DNA of 64,000 bases from an uncultured Bacteroidales bacterium (GCA_902799355.1 CADCAG010000011.1:1-64000), one strand, 5' to 3'; numbered from the stretch's first letter, positions 19,135 to 26,286 are shown. Numbers and translations are program-made. Notes: generated by a model not told the origin, from the sequence alone.

Positions 19135-19314
19135 ATGAAGAAACAATATTTCAAACCCGAGATAGACATTTATTCCGTATCTCCCTCAGCAGTCCTGGCG
19201 GGCAGTATGAATCCTGGCGACGTACCTGATCCTTCCCTGTCTCCAGAGTTCGATACCGACGACCTGCAACTCTTTTTATCAGATAGTGACGACCTCAACG
19301 AATTTGACATATGA
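19135..19314 (+). CDS. Small acidic peptide (59 aa) after the C10 protease
   Basis: Starts at ATG 19135 behind an unusually strong Shine-Dalgarno (AAGGAGGAGG), rare in this phylum. The peptide begins MKKQYFKPEIDIYSVSPSAV, then LAGSMNPG, and ends in a very acidic tail (EFDTDDLQLFLSDSDDLNEFDI). Small Bacteroidota proteins beginning KKxYxxPEI with an LAGS-like motif are widespread but, as far as I know, of unknown function. There is no signal peptide or transmembrane segment. The stop overlaps the next ATG (ATGA), so translation of the two is coupled. It could be a substrate, inhibitor or peptide precursor processed by the protease; that is inference. Confidence 0.72.
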   Translation: MKKQYFKPEIDIYSVSPSAVLAGSMNPGDVPDPSLSPEFDTDDLQLFLSDSDDLNEFDI

Positions 19315-19583
19315 AAACAAAACATGTACAGTATCAGACGCACGGCACGTGCTCGCAACTGATTGACGTCACAGCAGACGAGAACAACATCATCCAGCAG
19401 GTATTCTTCCTGGGTGGCTGCAATGGCAACCTGCAAGGCATCAGCCAACTGGTGAGAGGGCAGCGTATAGACGATGTCATCCCCCGCCTGAACGGCATCC
19501 GCTGTGGTGCAAAGAGCACCTCCTGTCCCGACCAGCTCTGCAGAGCACTGGAGCAGCTGAAGCAAGCACCAGCCAAGGAATAG
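19311..19583 (+). CDS. TSCPD-domain protein
   Basis: 90 residues, with the family signature TSCPDQLCRALE near the C-terminus and cysteines in HGTCSQ and GGCNGN. It matches the stand-alone TSCPD proteins (TIGR03905-like); the same domain is found at the end of some vitamin B12-dependent ribonucleotide reductases. Biochemical role unknown; the four conserved Cys suggest metal binding. The ATG overlaps the stop of the small acidic peptide by 4 nt. A bidirectional terminator follows. Confidence 0.85.
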   Translation: MKTKHVQYQTHGTCSQLIDVTADENNIIQQVFFLGGCNGNLQGISQLVRGQRIDDVIPRLNGIRCGAKSTSCPDQLCRALEQLKQAPAKE

Positions 19584-19601
19584 ACACACTCAAAGACAAG
19601 A

Positions 19602-19629
19602 AAGGCGTGAAAGTAATTTTTCACGCCTT
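19602..19629. terminator. Bidirectional terminator between TSCPD gene and metY
   Basis: AAGGCGTGAAA (19602-19612), a 6-nt loop and TTTCACGCCTT (19619-19629), then a T-rich tail. It separates two convergent units. Confidence 0.8.
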
Positions 19630-19635
19630 CCCTTT

Positions 19636-20868
19636 TTATGTAAGACTCTGTTTGATATCCTCTAATAGATCTTCACCTGCTTCGAGACCTATGCTGAGGC
19701 GGATGGTCGTATCTGGTACTGACATCTCCGCACATTGTTCGGCAGTGAAGAGGCCGAAGATGGTGGACGCAGGATGGATGGCCAGCGACTTGCGGTCGAA
19801 GAGGTTCGTGGCACGACGGATAATCTGAAGCTTATCGATAAACGCCCACGCGGCTTCCTTTGACTCAAGGTCGATGGTGAAGACAGCGCCGGGCAAGGGA
19901 CCGAATTGAGCCTTCGATAATTCATAGAAGGGATTATCTTCCAAACCAGTATAGTTCACGCGCTTGATCTCTGGCAGTTGTTGACATTGTTTTGCCAACC
20001 ATAGCGTGGTCTCGGTCTGACGACGGAAACGGATGTCGAGGGTGTCGAGACCGAGGGTTTCCATATAGGCCGCCTGCGGTGTCATTAAGGCGCCAAGATT
20101 GGTGATGAGTTCCGTTTTTACACGAGCCGTAAATGCCAGTTTCTTGCCGACCTTCTTGGTACGGGCCTGCAGGGCTGGCGAGGGTGACTTTGACCAATCG
20201 AACTTTCCGTAGTCGATGAGCAGACCTCCTAATCCTGTGCCGCCACCAGAGATGTACTTAGTGCTCGACACCACCTCGATATCCACACCGAAATCGACGG
20301 CATGGAAGGTGGAGAACGGCACGATGGTTGTATCGGCAATCAGGGGCACACCCGCCTGATGTGCGATGTCTGCCAACTTGCGGATATCAGCCACAAACAA
20401 TTGCGGATTGGTGATGATCTCGAAGAAGAGGGCACAGGTTTTGTCATCAACCTGTGCCGCTACCTCTTCAGGCTTCGTGAAATCGACAAAGCGTGGCTCT
20501 ACGCCGAAGTTGCCGAGTGTATCTCGAATCAAAGAGACACTATTGCCAAAGAGATGTTTCGAGGCCACGATATTGAGGCCTGCCGCGCTGACAGCCGTGA
20601 GGGCGTAGTGGATGGCGGCCATACCTGTATTGAGTGCTGTCACACTCGCTGCTCCTGTCAGTTGCCGCACGCGCTCCTCGAGATAGGTCACCGTTGGGTT
20701 GGCGATACGGGCATACGACGGGGCCATAGAGCGACCGCAAAACGCGTCGCCCATGGCCTTGGCAGACTCAAACTCAAACGCCGCCGTATAATAGACGGGC
20801 ATCGACAATGCCCCGTATGCATCAGGTTTCTGATACTTCGTCGTCAAGATTTTCGTTTCGTACAGCAT
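19636..20868 (-). CDS. metY: O-acetylhomoserine sulfhydrylase (MetY), PLP-dependent
   Basis: 410 residues of the Cys/Met-metabolism PLP family. The PLP lysine is K204 in EVVSSTKYISGGG; GMAAIHYAL and IIADTT-like segments also fit the family. MetY replaces the acetyl group of O-acetylhomoserine with sulfur to give homocysteine. In Wolinella succinogenes MetY takes the sulfur from a protein thiocarboxylate (HcyS) instead of free sulfide. Here it is the last gene of an operon with DsrE, TusA, encapsulin and cysteine desulfurase, and the HcyS/HcyF/HcyD-like genes are divergent from the same promoter region, so the protein-bound sulfur route is favoured. It starts 37 bp after the desulfurase gene. 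Confidence 0.9.
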   Translation of the reverse strand: MLYETKILTTKYQKPDAYGALSMPVYYTAAFEFESAKAMGDAFCGRSMAPSYARIANPTVTYLEERVRQLTGAASVTALNTGMAAIHYALTAVSAAGLNIVASKHLFGNSVSLIRDTLGNFGVEPRFVDFTKPEEVAAQVDDKTCALFFEIITNPQLFVADIRKLADIAHQAGVPLIADTTIVPFSTFHAVDFGVDIEVVSSTKYISGGGTGLGGLLIDYGKFDWSKSPSPALQARTKKVGKKLAFTARVKTELITNLGALMTPQAAYMETLGLDTLDIRFRRQTETTLWLAKQCQQLPEIKRVNYTGLEDNPFYELSKAQFGPLPGAVFTIDLESKEAAWAFIDKLQIIRRATNLFDRKSLAIHPASTIFGLFTAEQCAEMSVPDTTIRLSIGLEAGEDLLEDIKQSLT

Positions 20869-20905
20869 CTTATTAATTCACAATGCAAAATTCACAATTC
20901 ACAAT

Positions 20906-22417
20906 TTATCGCTGCCCAACGATTTTGCGGACGGCAATCACGAGTTTGTCCACATCTTCGCGGGTGTTGTAGAGAGCGAAGGTGGGACGAACGCTCATCT
21001 CGTAGCCAAGGGCGCGAAGAGCGGGCTGGGCACAGTGGTGACCGGCACGTACGGCGATACCCTCTTTGTCGAGCAATGTGCCTACCTCAGGCACGGGAAT
21101 GCCGTCGAGGACGAACGACACGACAGAGACGCGGTTCTTGGGATTGCCGATGAGCGTCAGGCCAGGAATCTGGGCGAGTTGCTCGCAAGCGTACTCTGTC
21201 AACTGGTGCTCATGGTGCTCGATATTACGAATGCCGAGATGACTCACGTAGTCGAGAGCAGCACCCAGTCCAATGGCGTCGGCGACGTTGGGCGTGCCAG
21301 CCTCGAAGCGGGCGGGGGGTACGTTGTACTCCGTACGCTCAATGGTCACATCCTTGATCATGTTGCCACCACCCTGCCAGGGCTGCATTTTTTCTAAAAG
21401 TTCCTTACGACCGTAAACGACACCGATGCCGTTGGGCCCGTAGATCTTATGTCCGCTGAACACGAAGAAGTCTGCACCCAAAGCCTGTACGTCGACGGGC
21501 GTGTGAGCAATACTCTGAGCGCCATCGATGAGCACGGGGATATTGTGTGAATGAGCAATCTCGATGATGCGCTGCACGTCGTTGATGGTCCCGAAGGTGT
21601 TGTTCACATGACCCACGCTAACGAATCTTGTGCGAGGTGTGATGAATCGCTCAAATTCCGAGAGAATCAGGTCGCCGTTCTGGTTGGTGGGGATGGCGCG
21701 AAGGGTTGCGCCGCGCTCCTGAGCGACACGCTGCCAGGGCACGATGTTGGCGTGGTGATCCAATTCAGAGACAATGACCTCGTCGCCCGGCGTCAGAAAC
21801 TGCCGGCCGTAGGTCTGCGCCACAAGGTTGATGCCCTCGGTGGTGCCTCGCACGAAGATGATCTCCTCGCTGGTGGCGGCGTTGATGAACCGCTGCACCT
21901 TTTCGCGTGCCTCCTCGTAGGCATCCGTCGCACGGGCAGCAAGAGTATGCGCCCCGCGATGGATGTTACTATTATAATTACGGTAGTAGTCCGAGATCTT
22001 ATCGATGACCTGGTTTGGCTTCTGCGTCGTGGCTCCGTTGTCGAGCCAGACGAGGTCGTGGCCGTTCACCTTCTGATTGAGCACGGGGAAGTCGCGCTTG
22101 ATCTGCTCGGAGTTCAACGTGTCCGCCTCCTCGTAGTGCAGGGTGGAAAGCCCTTGGTCCAGACTCTCCAAATGCAACCCACCCCCGCCCGAGCGGGAGG
22201 GGAGGTTGGTTACTCCCGAGGAGGGAGTTTCCAAACCTGAGCCGAGGAACGACTGAAACAGCGAAGCAAGTGACGAAAGGTCAAGCGCATCATCAGGAAT
22301 AACCTCCTTCCGCTCCACCTGAAGCTCCTCTGGGCAGTACTTCTGCGCTACCTCTCGCAGCAGCGCGAAGCCAGGGTCCTCGATACCGTATCCGTTAATA
22401 TTCTGAATATCTATCAT
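20906..22417 (-). CDS. SufS-type cysteine desulfurase with N-terminal extension, probable encapsulin cargo
   Basis: 503 residues, about 100 longer than ordinary SufS. Residues 1-105 are a low-complexity, probably disordered extension rich in Ser, Gly, Leu and acidic residues. The class II desulfurase fold follows: LVWLDNGATTQKP, PLP lysine K324 in FSGHKIYGPNG, and persulfide Cys462 in RAGHHCAQPALRALG. It converts cysteine to alanine and an enzyme persulfide. Family 2 encapsulins are known to package cysteine desulfurases through such extensions. The ATG overlaps the stop of the encapsulin gene by one base (TAATG), so the two are co-translated. Part of the extension (22175-22245) is encoded by G/C-rich palindromic sequence that looks like an intergenic repeat. 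Confidence 0.9.
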   Translation of the reverse strand: MIDIQNINGYGIEDPGFALLREVAQKYCPEELQVERKEVIPDDALDLSSLASLFQSFLGSGLETPSSGVTNLPSRSGGGGLHLESLDQGLSTLHYEEADTLNSEQIKRDFPVLNQKVNGHDLVWLDNGATTQKPNQVIDKISDYYRNYNSNIHRGAHTLAARATDAYEEAREKVQRFINAATSEEIIFVRGTTEGINLVAQTYGRQFLTPGDEVIVSELDHHANIVPWQRVAQERGATLRAIPTNQNGDLILSEFERFITPRTRFVSVGHVNNTFGTINDVQRIIEIAHSHNIPVLIDGAQSIAHTPVDVQALGADFFVFSGHKIYGPNGIGVVYGRKELLEKMQPWQGGGNMIKDVTIERTEYNVPPARFEAGTPNVADAIGLGAALDYVSHLGIRNIEHHEHQLTEYACEQLAQIPGLTLIGNPKNRVSVVSFVLDGIPVPEVGTLLDKEGIAVRAGHHCAQPALRALGYEMSVRPTFALYNTREDVDKLVIAVRKIVGQR

Positions 22418-23856
22418 TATTTCTCCACTTTGTTACGATGCTGATAGTCGTGATAATAGCCCACCTCGACATTCTCCAATACAGCGATGGCATCGTCGGT
22501 GAGGGCGGCCAGCGAGAAGTACTTTGTGAGCAGATAAGAGGCCACGCCGAACTTGTCGAGGCCCATCAAACGGGCACTCAGCGATGGGGCAATCTCACCA
22601 GGAATACCACTCTGGTGCAAACCGATGACGCCCTGATTCTTCTCGCCGACGCGTACGAGGATGATCTTTGTGGTACCAACACCACGGCCCGTCAGGTACT
22701 GACCTTCTACCTCCACCTTGTCGCTAGGAATCAGTGGCACGCCACGCCACAGAATGACTCTAGTACCGAAGAGATCGGTGGTCACAGGGGGCACTCCACG
22801 CCATGTACATTCACGTTCGAAAGCTGCGATAGCTCGCGGATGGGCAATAAAGAAGGCGGGCTCTTTCCAGACTAATGACAGCAGTTCATCGAGGTCGTCG
22901 GGTGTGGGCGAGCCGTAGCGTGTGGTGATGCGGTAGGCTGGATTGGCAGCAGCCAACAGGCCGAACTGCTTGTTGTTGATCAGTTCCCACTCCTGACGCT
23001 CTTTGATGCTCTCGATAGAGAGGCGCAGCTGTTCCTCCAACTGGTTGTAGGGATTATTATAAAGATCGCTGACGCGGGTATGCACACGAACAACGGTCTG
23101 CAAAGTATTGAGACTATACTCCGTTGGATTCTCCTCGTAGTCGATGTAGGTCTCGGGGATGATGTTGTCCTCCTCATGACCGCTGACCAGGTCGATGTGC
23201 TTCTCGCCGTTGTCGTTCACTGATGCCTTCAGACGCAGCTGCTTATCAACGGCTTTCTCAAAGGTATCGCGGAAGTCAGGAACCTCCTTGATGAACTTGA
23301 TCAGCTCCTTCAATTTCAGACCGAGGAACACCGTGGGTGTGATGGCACGTACGGAAACTGTCGATTCCTGCTCGTCAAGCAGATCAGCCTCGCCGAAATA
23401 TTCACCATCGCCTAACAGAGCAATCCGCAAATCCTCGCCGTGAGGGCCTTTGCTGATGACCTCAGCCTGTCCGCTAGCCACGATGAAGAAGCGCTGCTTG
23501 TCTTTTCCTTCCTCTACGAAGAGTTTATCGACGTCCACCTCCTTGGCCTCGAACGAGCTGACCAGTCGGTTCAGTATTTCGTCATCGAACTCAGAGAACA
23601 GAGGAATGGCCTTCAAGTTCTTCGCCGTAAACGACGGCACGCCGTTGACATATTGGATGGGCAAACGATCGTTCTTACGTAACTCGACCTTCGTTCTGTT
23701 AACGCGGAACGTACCGCCACTAACCTGCACCCAGGGCAATAACTTAAGGAGTAATCTCGGAGTGATGGAGCCCATCTGTGGGGCCGTCTTGGTGGTGGTT
23801 GCCAGTCTTCTGGCTGTTGCTGTAGTTACACTACGCTGAAGATTTGATTCTGCCAT
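22417..23856 (-). CDS. Family 2 encapsulin shell protein with cNMP-binding-like domain
   Basis: 479 residues. An N-terminal arm (1-79, RVNRTKVELRKNDRLPIQYVNG) is followed by a cyclic-nucleotide-binding-like domain (about 80-205; LFSEFDDEILNRLV and GDGEYFGEADLLDEQESTVS). The HK97-fold shell region is about 225-479 (EYSLNTLQTVVRVHTRVSDLYNNP, FFIAHPRAIAAFERECTWRG, DLFGTRVILWRGVPLIPSDK, GLHQSGIPGEIAPSLSARLMG). This arrangement is that of family 2B encapsulins. The phosphate-binding Arg usual in cAMP-binding pockets is not present in its expected place (QESTVS). The next gene is the desulfurase cargo. The capsid probably houses desulfuration and perhaps sulfur storage. Confidence 0.9.
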   Translation of the reverse strand: MAESNLQRSVTTATARRLATTTKTAPQMGSITPRLLLKLLPWVQVSGGTFRVNRTKVELRKNDRLPIQYVNGVPSFTAKNLKAIPLFSEFDDEILNRLVSSFEAKEVDVDKLFVEEGKDKQRFFIVASGQAEVISKGPHGEDLRIALLGDGEYFGEADLLDEQESTVSVRAITPTVFLGLKLKELIKFIKEVPDFRDTFEKAVDKQLRLKASVNDNGEKHIDLVSGHEEDNIIPETYIDYEENPTEYSLNTLQTVVRVHTRVSDLYNNPYNQLEEQLRLSIESIKERQEWELINNKQFGLLAAANPAYRITTRYGSPTPDDLDELLSLVWKEPAFFIAHPRAIAAFERECTWRGVPPVTTDLFGTRVILWRGVPLIPSDKVEVEGQYLTGRGVGTTKIILVRVGEKNQGVIGLHQSGIPGEIAPSLSARLMGLDKFGVASYLLTKYFSLAALTDDAIAVLENVEVGYYHDYQHRNKVEK

Positions 23857-23890
23857 AATTAGTTTGAGTTTTTGGGGTTATACTTATGAT

Positions 23891-24115
23891 TTATTTCTTA
23901 ATGACGACCTTATGCGTTGTTCCCTTGACGTGCTCTATGGATAGCACGTTGTACCCCTGCTCCTTGGCATTGCGGGGAACATTGTCGAGGGGTTCGCCCT
24001 CAGAAAGCAGTACTTCCAGAATGTCGCCCGGTTGGAGCTTGGAGAGCTCGATCTTGGTTTTGACGAAGGTCATCGGGCAATGCTCCTTCGTGATGTCTAA
24101 TACCTTTGTTGCCAT
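23891..24115 (-). CDS. TusA-like sulfurtransferase
   Basis: 74 residues, a stand-alone TusA/SirA fold. The sulfur-accepting cysteine is C13 in EHCPMTFVKTK, the CPxP-like motif with Thr in place of the last Pro. LQPGDILEVLLSEGEPLDNVPRNA is the typical middle segment. TusA proteins take persulfide sulfur from a cysteine desulfurase and hand it on. Its place between dsrE and the encapsulin/desulfurase pair suggests that it carries sulfur from the desulfurase towards DsrE and HcyS. Spacing to both neighbours is about 30 bp. Confidence 0.9.
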   Translation of the reverse strand: MATKVLDITKEHCPMTFVKTKIELSKLQPGDILEVLLSEGEPLDNVPRNAKEQGYNVLSIEHVKGTTHKVVIKK

Positions 24116-24146
24116 ATATAATTTTTAATGTTTAATCTTTAATGTT

Positions 24147-24626
24147 TCATATAAACAGCGTTTGTCCACCTTCGCTGAGGTTGAGGAACGATGCCACGCC
24201 GAGGACATCCTTCACCTCAGGAATAAAGTCCTCTTTCTTCAGACCGAGCACGTGCATCGCCATCTCGCAGGCGTAGAGGTTGATGCCGAGCGCCTTGGCA
24301 GCCTCGACGAGTTCCTCGAGCGTTGCCACGTTGTTTTTGCGCATCAGGTAGCGGAAGATTTTGGGACCTGCGCCGAGGAAGTTGAAGCGGCTCGTGGGAG
24401 TGACCTTCAGGCCGCCCATCATGAAGCCGAAGAGCTTCGTCAGCCAGTTACCACCAGTAAAGCTTCTACCTTGCTTTTTCTTAATGGCGTCGAGGCCCCA
24501 GAAGGTGAAGAAGATGTTTACCTCATAACCTACTGCTGCCGCGCCCGTACCTAATGTAAATACTGCCGTCAGTTTGTCGAAATCGCCACTGAAAGCGATG
24601 ATGCTAAGTTTCTTGTTTTCTGCCAT
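24147..24626 (-). CDS. DsrE/DsrF-like sulfur-relay protein
   Basis: 159 residues from ATG at 24626. An upstream in-frame start at 24701 is rejected because it lies across the promoter boxes. The sequence has the DsrE2/DrsH-like features SGDFDKLTAVFTLGTGAAAVGYEVNIFFTF and a conserved cysteine in LYACEMAMHVLGL. There is a hydrophobic middle (LTKLFGFMMGG). Such proteins bind persulfide sulfur and exchange it with TusA. It is the first gene of the five-gene minus-strand sulfur operon, about 25 bp from its promoter. Confidence 0.88.
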   Translation of the reverse strand: MAENKKLSIIAFSGDFDKLTAVFTLGTGAAAVGYEVNIFFTFWGLDAIKKKQGRSFTGGNWLTKLFGFMMGGLKVTPTSRFNFLGAGPKIFRYLMRKNNVATLEELVEAAKALGINLYACEMAMHVLGLKKEDFIPEVKDVLGVASFLNLSEGGQTLFI

Positions 24627-24651
24627 AAAAAAAATACGTTTGAGTTCACGC

Positions 24652-24688
24652 TGCAAAGGTACGGCGGTTTTGACACTCCCACAATCGC
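24652..24688 (-). promoter_or_regulatory. Promoter of the dsrE-tusA-encapsulin-desulfurase-metY operon
   Basis: On the minus strand: GCGATTGTG (24688-24680) holds the -33 TTG and GCCGTACCTTTGCA (24665-24652) holds the -7 box TACCTTTG. The two words start 23 bp apart. The same words at the same spacing occur in the divergent promoter and at 30165 and 35041. Confidence 0.8.
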
Positions 24689-24704
24689 ACGTTTGTGGCA
24701 TTCT

Positions 24705-24726
24705 GCATACCCATGGTTTGGTATGC
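24705..24726. promoter_or_regulatory. Shared operator of the divergent sulfur promoters
   Basis: GCATACC-N8-GGTATGC is a perfect 7-bp inverted repeat located midway between the two divergent promoters, each arm starting 23 bp before the -33 word of its promoter. The core ATACC-N8-GGTAT recurs upstream of the SusC gene at 30232 and the lipoprotein gene at 35145. The position just upstream of -33 suggests an activator site; a repressor is possible. Confidence 0.8.
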
Positions 24727-24742
24727 GATTTACCATCCCTAT

Positions 24743-24779
24743 GGGATTGTGGTATCAGGGAAATCGCCGTACCTTTGCA
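24743..24779 (+). promoter_or_regulatory. Promoter of the hcyS-hcyF-hcyD operon
   Basis: GGGATTGTG (24743-24751) with the -33 TTG, then GCCGTACCTTTGCA (24766-24779) with the -7 box TACCTTTG, 24 bp before the hcyS start codon. Start-to-start spacing is 23 bp, mirroring the minus-strand promoter exactly. Confidence 0.8.
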
Positions 24780-24802
24780 TCCGAATTCAAACTCAAACGA
24801 TT

Positions 24803-25030
24803 ATGGCAAAGATTTATGTAAATGGAGACGTGCAGGAAGTGAACCTGCCACTCAACGTGAGTGAACTAATTAAGCAGCAGGACGTGCAACAGCCTGAGAT
24901 GGTCAGCGTACAGGTGAACGAGGAGTTTGCCGAACGCGAGGACTGGGAGCATGTTCAATTGAAGGAAGGCGACAAGGTGGACTTTCTATATTTCATGGGC
25001 GGAGGTTCAGAGTTAAGAATTAAGAGTTAA
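24803..25030 (+). CDS. hcyS: HcyS/ThiS-like sulfur-carrier protein with removable C-terminal tail
   Basis: 75 residues from ATG at 24803; an in-frame start at 24695 crosses the promoter and operator and is rejected. Beta-grasp carrier features are visible: MAKIYVNGD and LKEGDKVDFLYFMGGG. Ordinary ThiS and MoaD end at Gly-Gly; here seven residues (SELRIKS) follow GGG, so the carrier cannot be activated until the tail is removed. A JAMM protease and an E1 enzyme are the next two genes, exactly the set used in HcyS-dependent homocysteine synthesis in Wolinella. The tail codons come from an AGTTAAGAATTAAG-type repeat that elsewhere in this window is intergenic. Thiamine or molybdopterin roles are less likely given MetY next door. 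Confidence 0.82.
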   Translation: MAKIYVNGDVQEVNLPLNVSELIKQQDVQQPEMVSVQVNEEFAEREDWEHVQLKEGDKVDFLYFMGGGSELRIKS

Positions 25031-25035
25031 GAATT

Positions 25036-25845
25036 ATGATAGACTTTACAGAAGAACAAATACAGCGCTATTCGCGGCACATTCTGTTGCAGGATGTCGG
25101 CGTTGAGGGCCAAGAGAAGATCATGAACGCACGCGTGCTCGTAGTGGGTGCCGGCGGACTGGGCGCTCCTGTGTCGCTCTACCTCGCTGCAGCAGGTATC
25201 GGCACCATCGGAATCGTCGATGCCGACGTGGTAGACCTATCTAACCTGCAGCGACAGGTGATACATTTCACAAAGGACGTGGGTGTACCCAAAGTAAAGA
25301 GTGCCGAGGAGAAGATCAAGGCCATCAACCCTGACGTGAAGGTAGACACCTATTACGAGTTCCTAGACTCGTCAAATGCGCTAGATATCATCAATGAATA
25401 CGATTTCGTTGTCGATGGTACGGACAACTTCCCCGTGAAGTTCCTCATCAACGATGCATGTGTAATGGCAGGCAAGCCTTTCTCGCATGGTGGTATTCTG
25501 CGTTTCAACGGGCAGACATTTACTCATTTGCCAGGTACTGCTTGTTACCGTTGTATGTTCAAGGAGCCGCCTCCTGCTGGGGCTGTGCCCACTTGTTCGC
25601 AGGCTGGTGTACTGGGAGCTATCGCTGGCATGCTAGGCACCATTCAGGCTGCTGAGACACTGAAATATTTTACTGGCATCGGCGACTTATTAACAAATCG
25701 TCTACTCACTTTCGATGCCAAGACCATGCAGTTCCGTACAGTTCCTGTGAAACATCGTGATTCATGCGCCATCTGCGGCAGCCACCCTACTATCGACCAT
25801 CTGATAGACTACGAACAGGCTGCCTGCGACCTTAAACACAATTGA
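25036..25845 (+). CDS. hcyF: HcyF-like E1 enzyme (ThiF/MoeB family), adenylates HcyS
   Basis: 269 residues. The ATP-binding motif is VVGAGGLGAP, SNLQRQVIH is the Arg-containing family block, DGTDNFPVKFLIND is the conserved middle, and PTCSQAGVLG has the cysteine usual in MoeB/ThiF. Zinc ligands are the CYRC and CAIC pairs. It activates the C-terminal Gly of the carrier as acyl-adenylate, which then receives sulfur to form the thiocarboxylate. It starts 5 bp after the carrier gene and is followed by the JAMM protease. By sequence alone MoeB or ThiF would fit; the neighbours favour homocysteine synthesis. Confidence 0.88.
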   Translation: MIDFTEEQIQRYSRHILLQDVGVEGQEKIMNARVLVVGAGGLGAPVSLYLAAAGIGTIGIVDADVVDLSNLQRQVIHFTKDVGVPKVKSAEEKIKAINPDVKVDTYYEFLDSSNALDIINEYDFVVDGTDNFPVKFLINDACVMAGKPFSHGGILRFNGQTFTHLPGTACYRCMFKEPPPAGAVPTCSQAGVLGAIAGMLGTIQAAETLKYFTGIGDLLTNRLLTFDAKTMQFRTVPVKHRDSCAICGSHPTIDHLIDYEQAACDLKHN

Positions 25846-25854
25846 CAATTGAGA

Positions 25855-26244
25855 ATGATTATTCCACAAAATATTATTAAAGAACTGATTGAGCAGGCTC
25901 GGAAAGAAGCACCTAATGAGTCGTGTGGTTATCTATTGGGAACAGACGACGAGGTCATCGAGAACTACTGGATGGAGAACATCGACCACTCGCCAGAACA
26001 CTTTTCATTTGCTCCCAAGGATCAGTTTGCAGCCCTGAAATATGCGCGCAGCAAGAACTTAAAAATTCTTGCCAACTGGCACAGCCATCCAGCTTCGCCT
26101 TCGCGTCCCTCCCAGGAGGATTTGCGTCTGGCCAACGACCCTACCATCCGCTATGCCATTCTCTCGTTACTTGACGGAGAACCGAAACTGAACTCCTTCA
26201 AGATTCTGAACGGTGAGGTGGTAGGCAAGGAGATACATTTATAA
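25855..26244 (+). CDS. hcyD: HcyD-like JAMM/MPN+ metalloprotease
   Basis: 129 residues from ATG at 25855 (a TTG six bases earlier is less likely). The JAMM zinc motif is complete: Glu in NESCGYLL, then HSHPASPSRPSQED giving H-x-H-x7-S-x2-D. Bacterial proteases of this type trim residues after Gly-Gly on sulfur carriers and release amino acids from carrier conjugates (HcyD, QbsD, Mec+). Here it should cut the SELRIKS tail from the carrier and later free homocysteine from it. It ends the operon. Confidence 0.88.
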   Translation: MIIPQNIIKELIEQARKEAPNESCGYLLGTDDEVIENYWMENIDHSPEHFSFAPKDQFAALKYARSKNLKILANWHSHPASPSRPSQEDLRLANDPTIRYAILSLLDGEPKLNSFKILNGEVVGKEIHL

Positions 26245-26286
26245 GAGAGAATTAGGGATAAAGTAAAAATACAAACCGGTTTTCTC

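Noticed and set aside
24627-24802. Upstream start codons for the DsrE-like and HcyS-like genes
   Set aside because: Both extensions run through the shared operator and promoter boxes; the internal ATGs give normal family lengths.
25036-25845. Annotation as molybdopterin (MoeB) or thiamine (ThiF) E1
   Set aside because: Sequence alone would allow it, but no moa, moe or thi genes are near, and carrier tail, JAMM protease and MetY fit the homocysteine pathway better.
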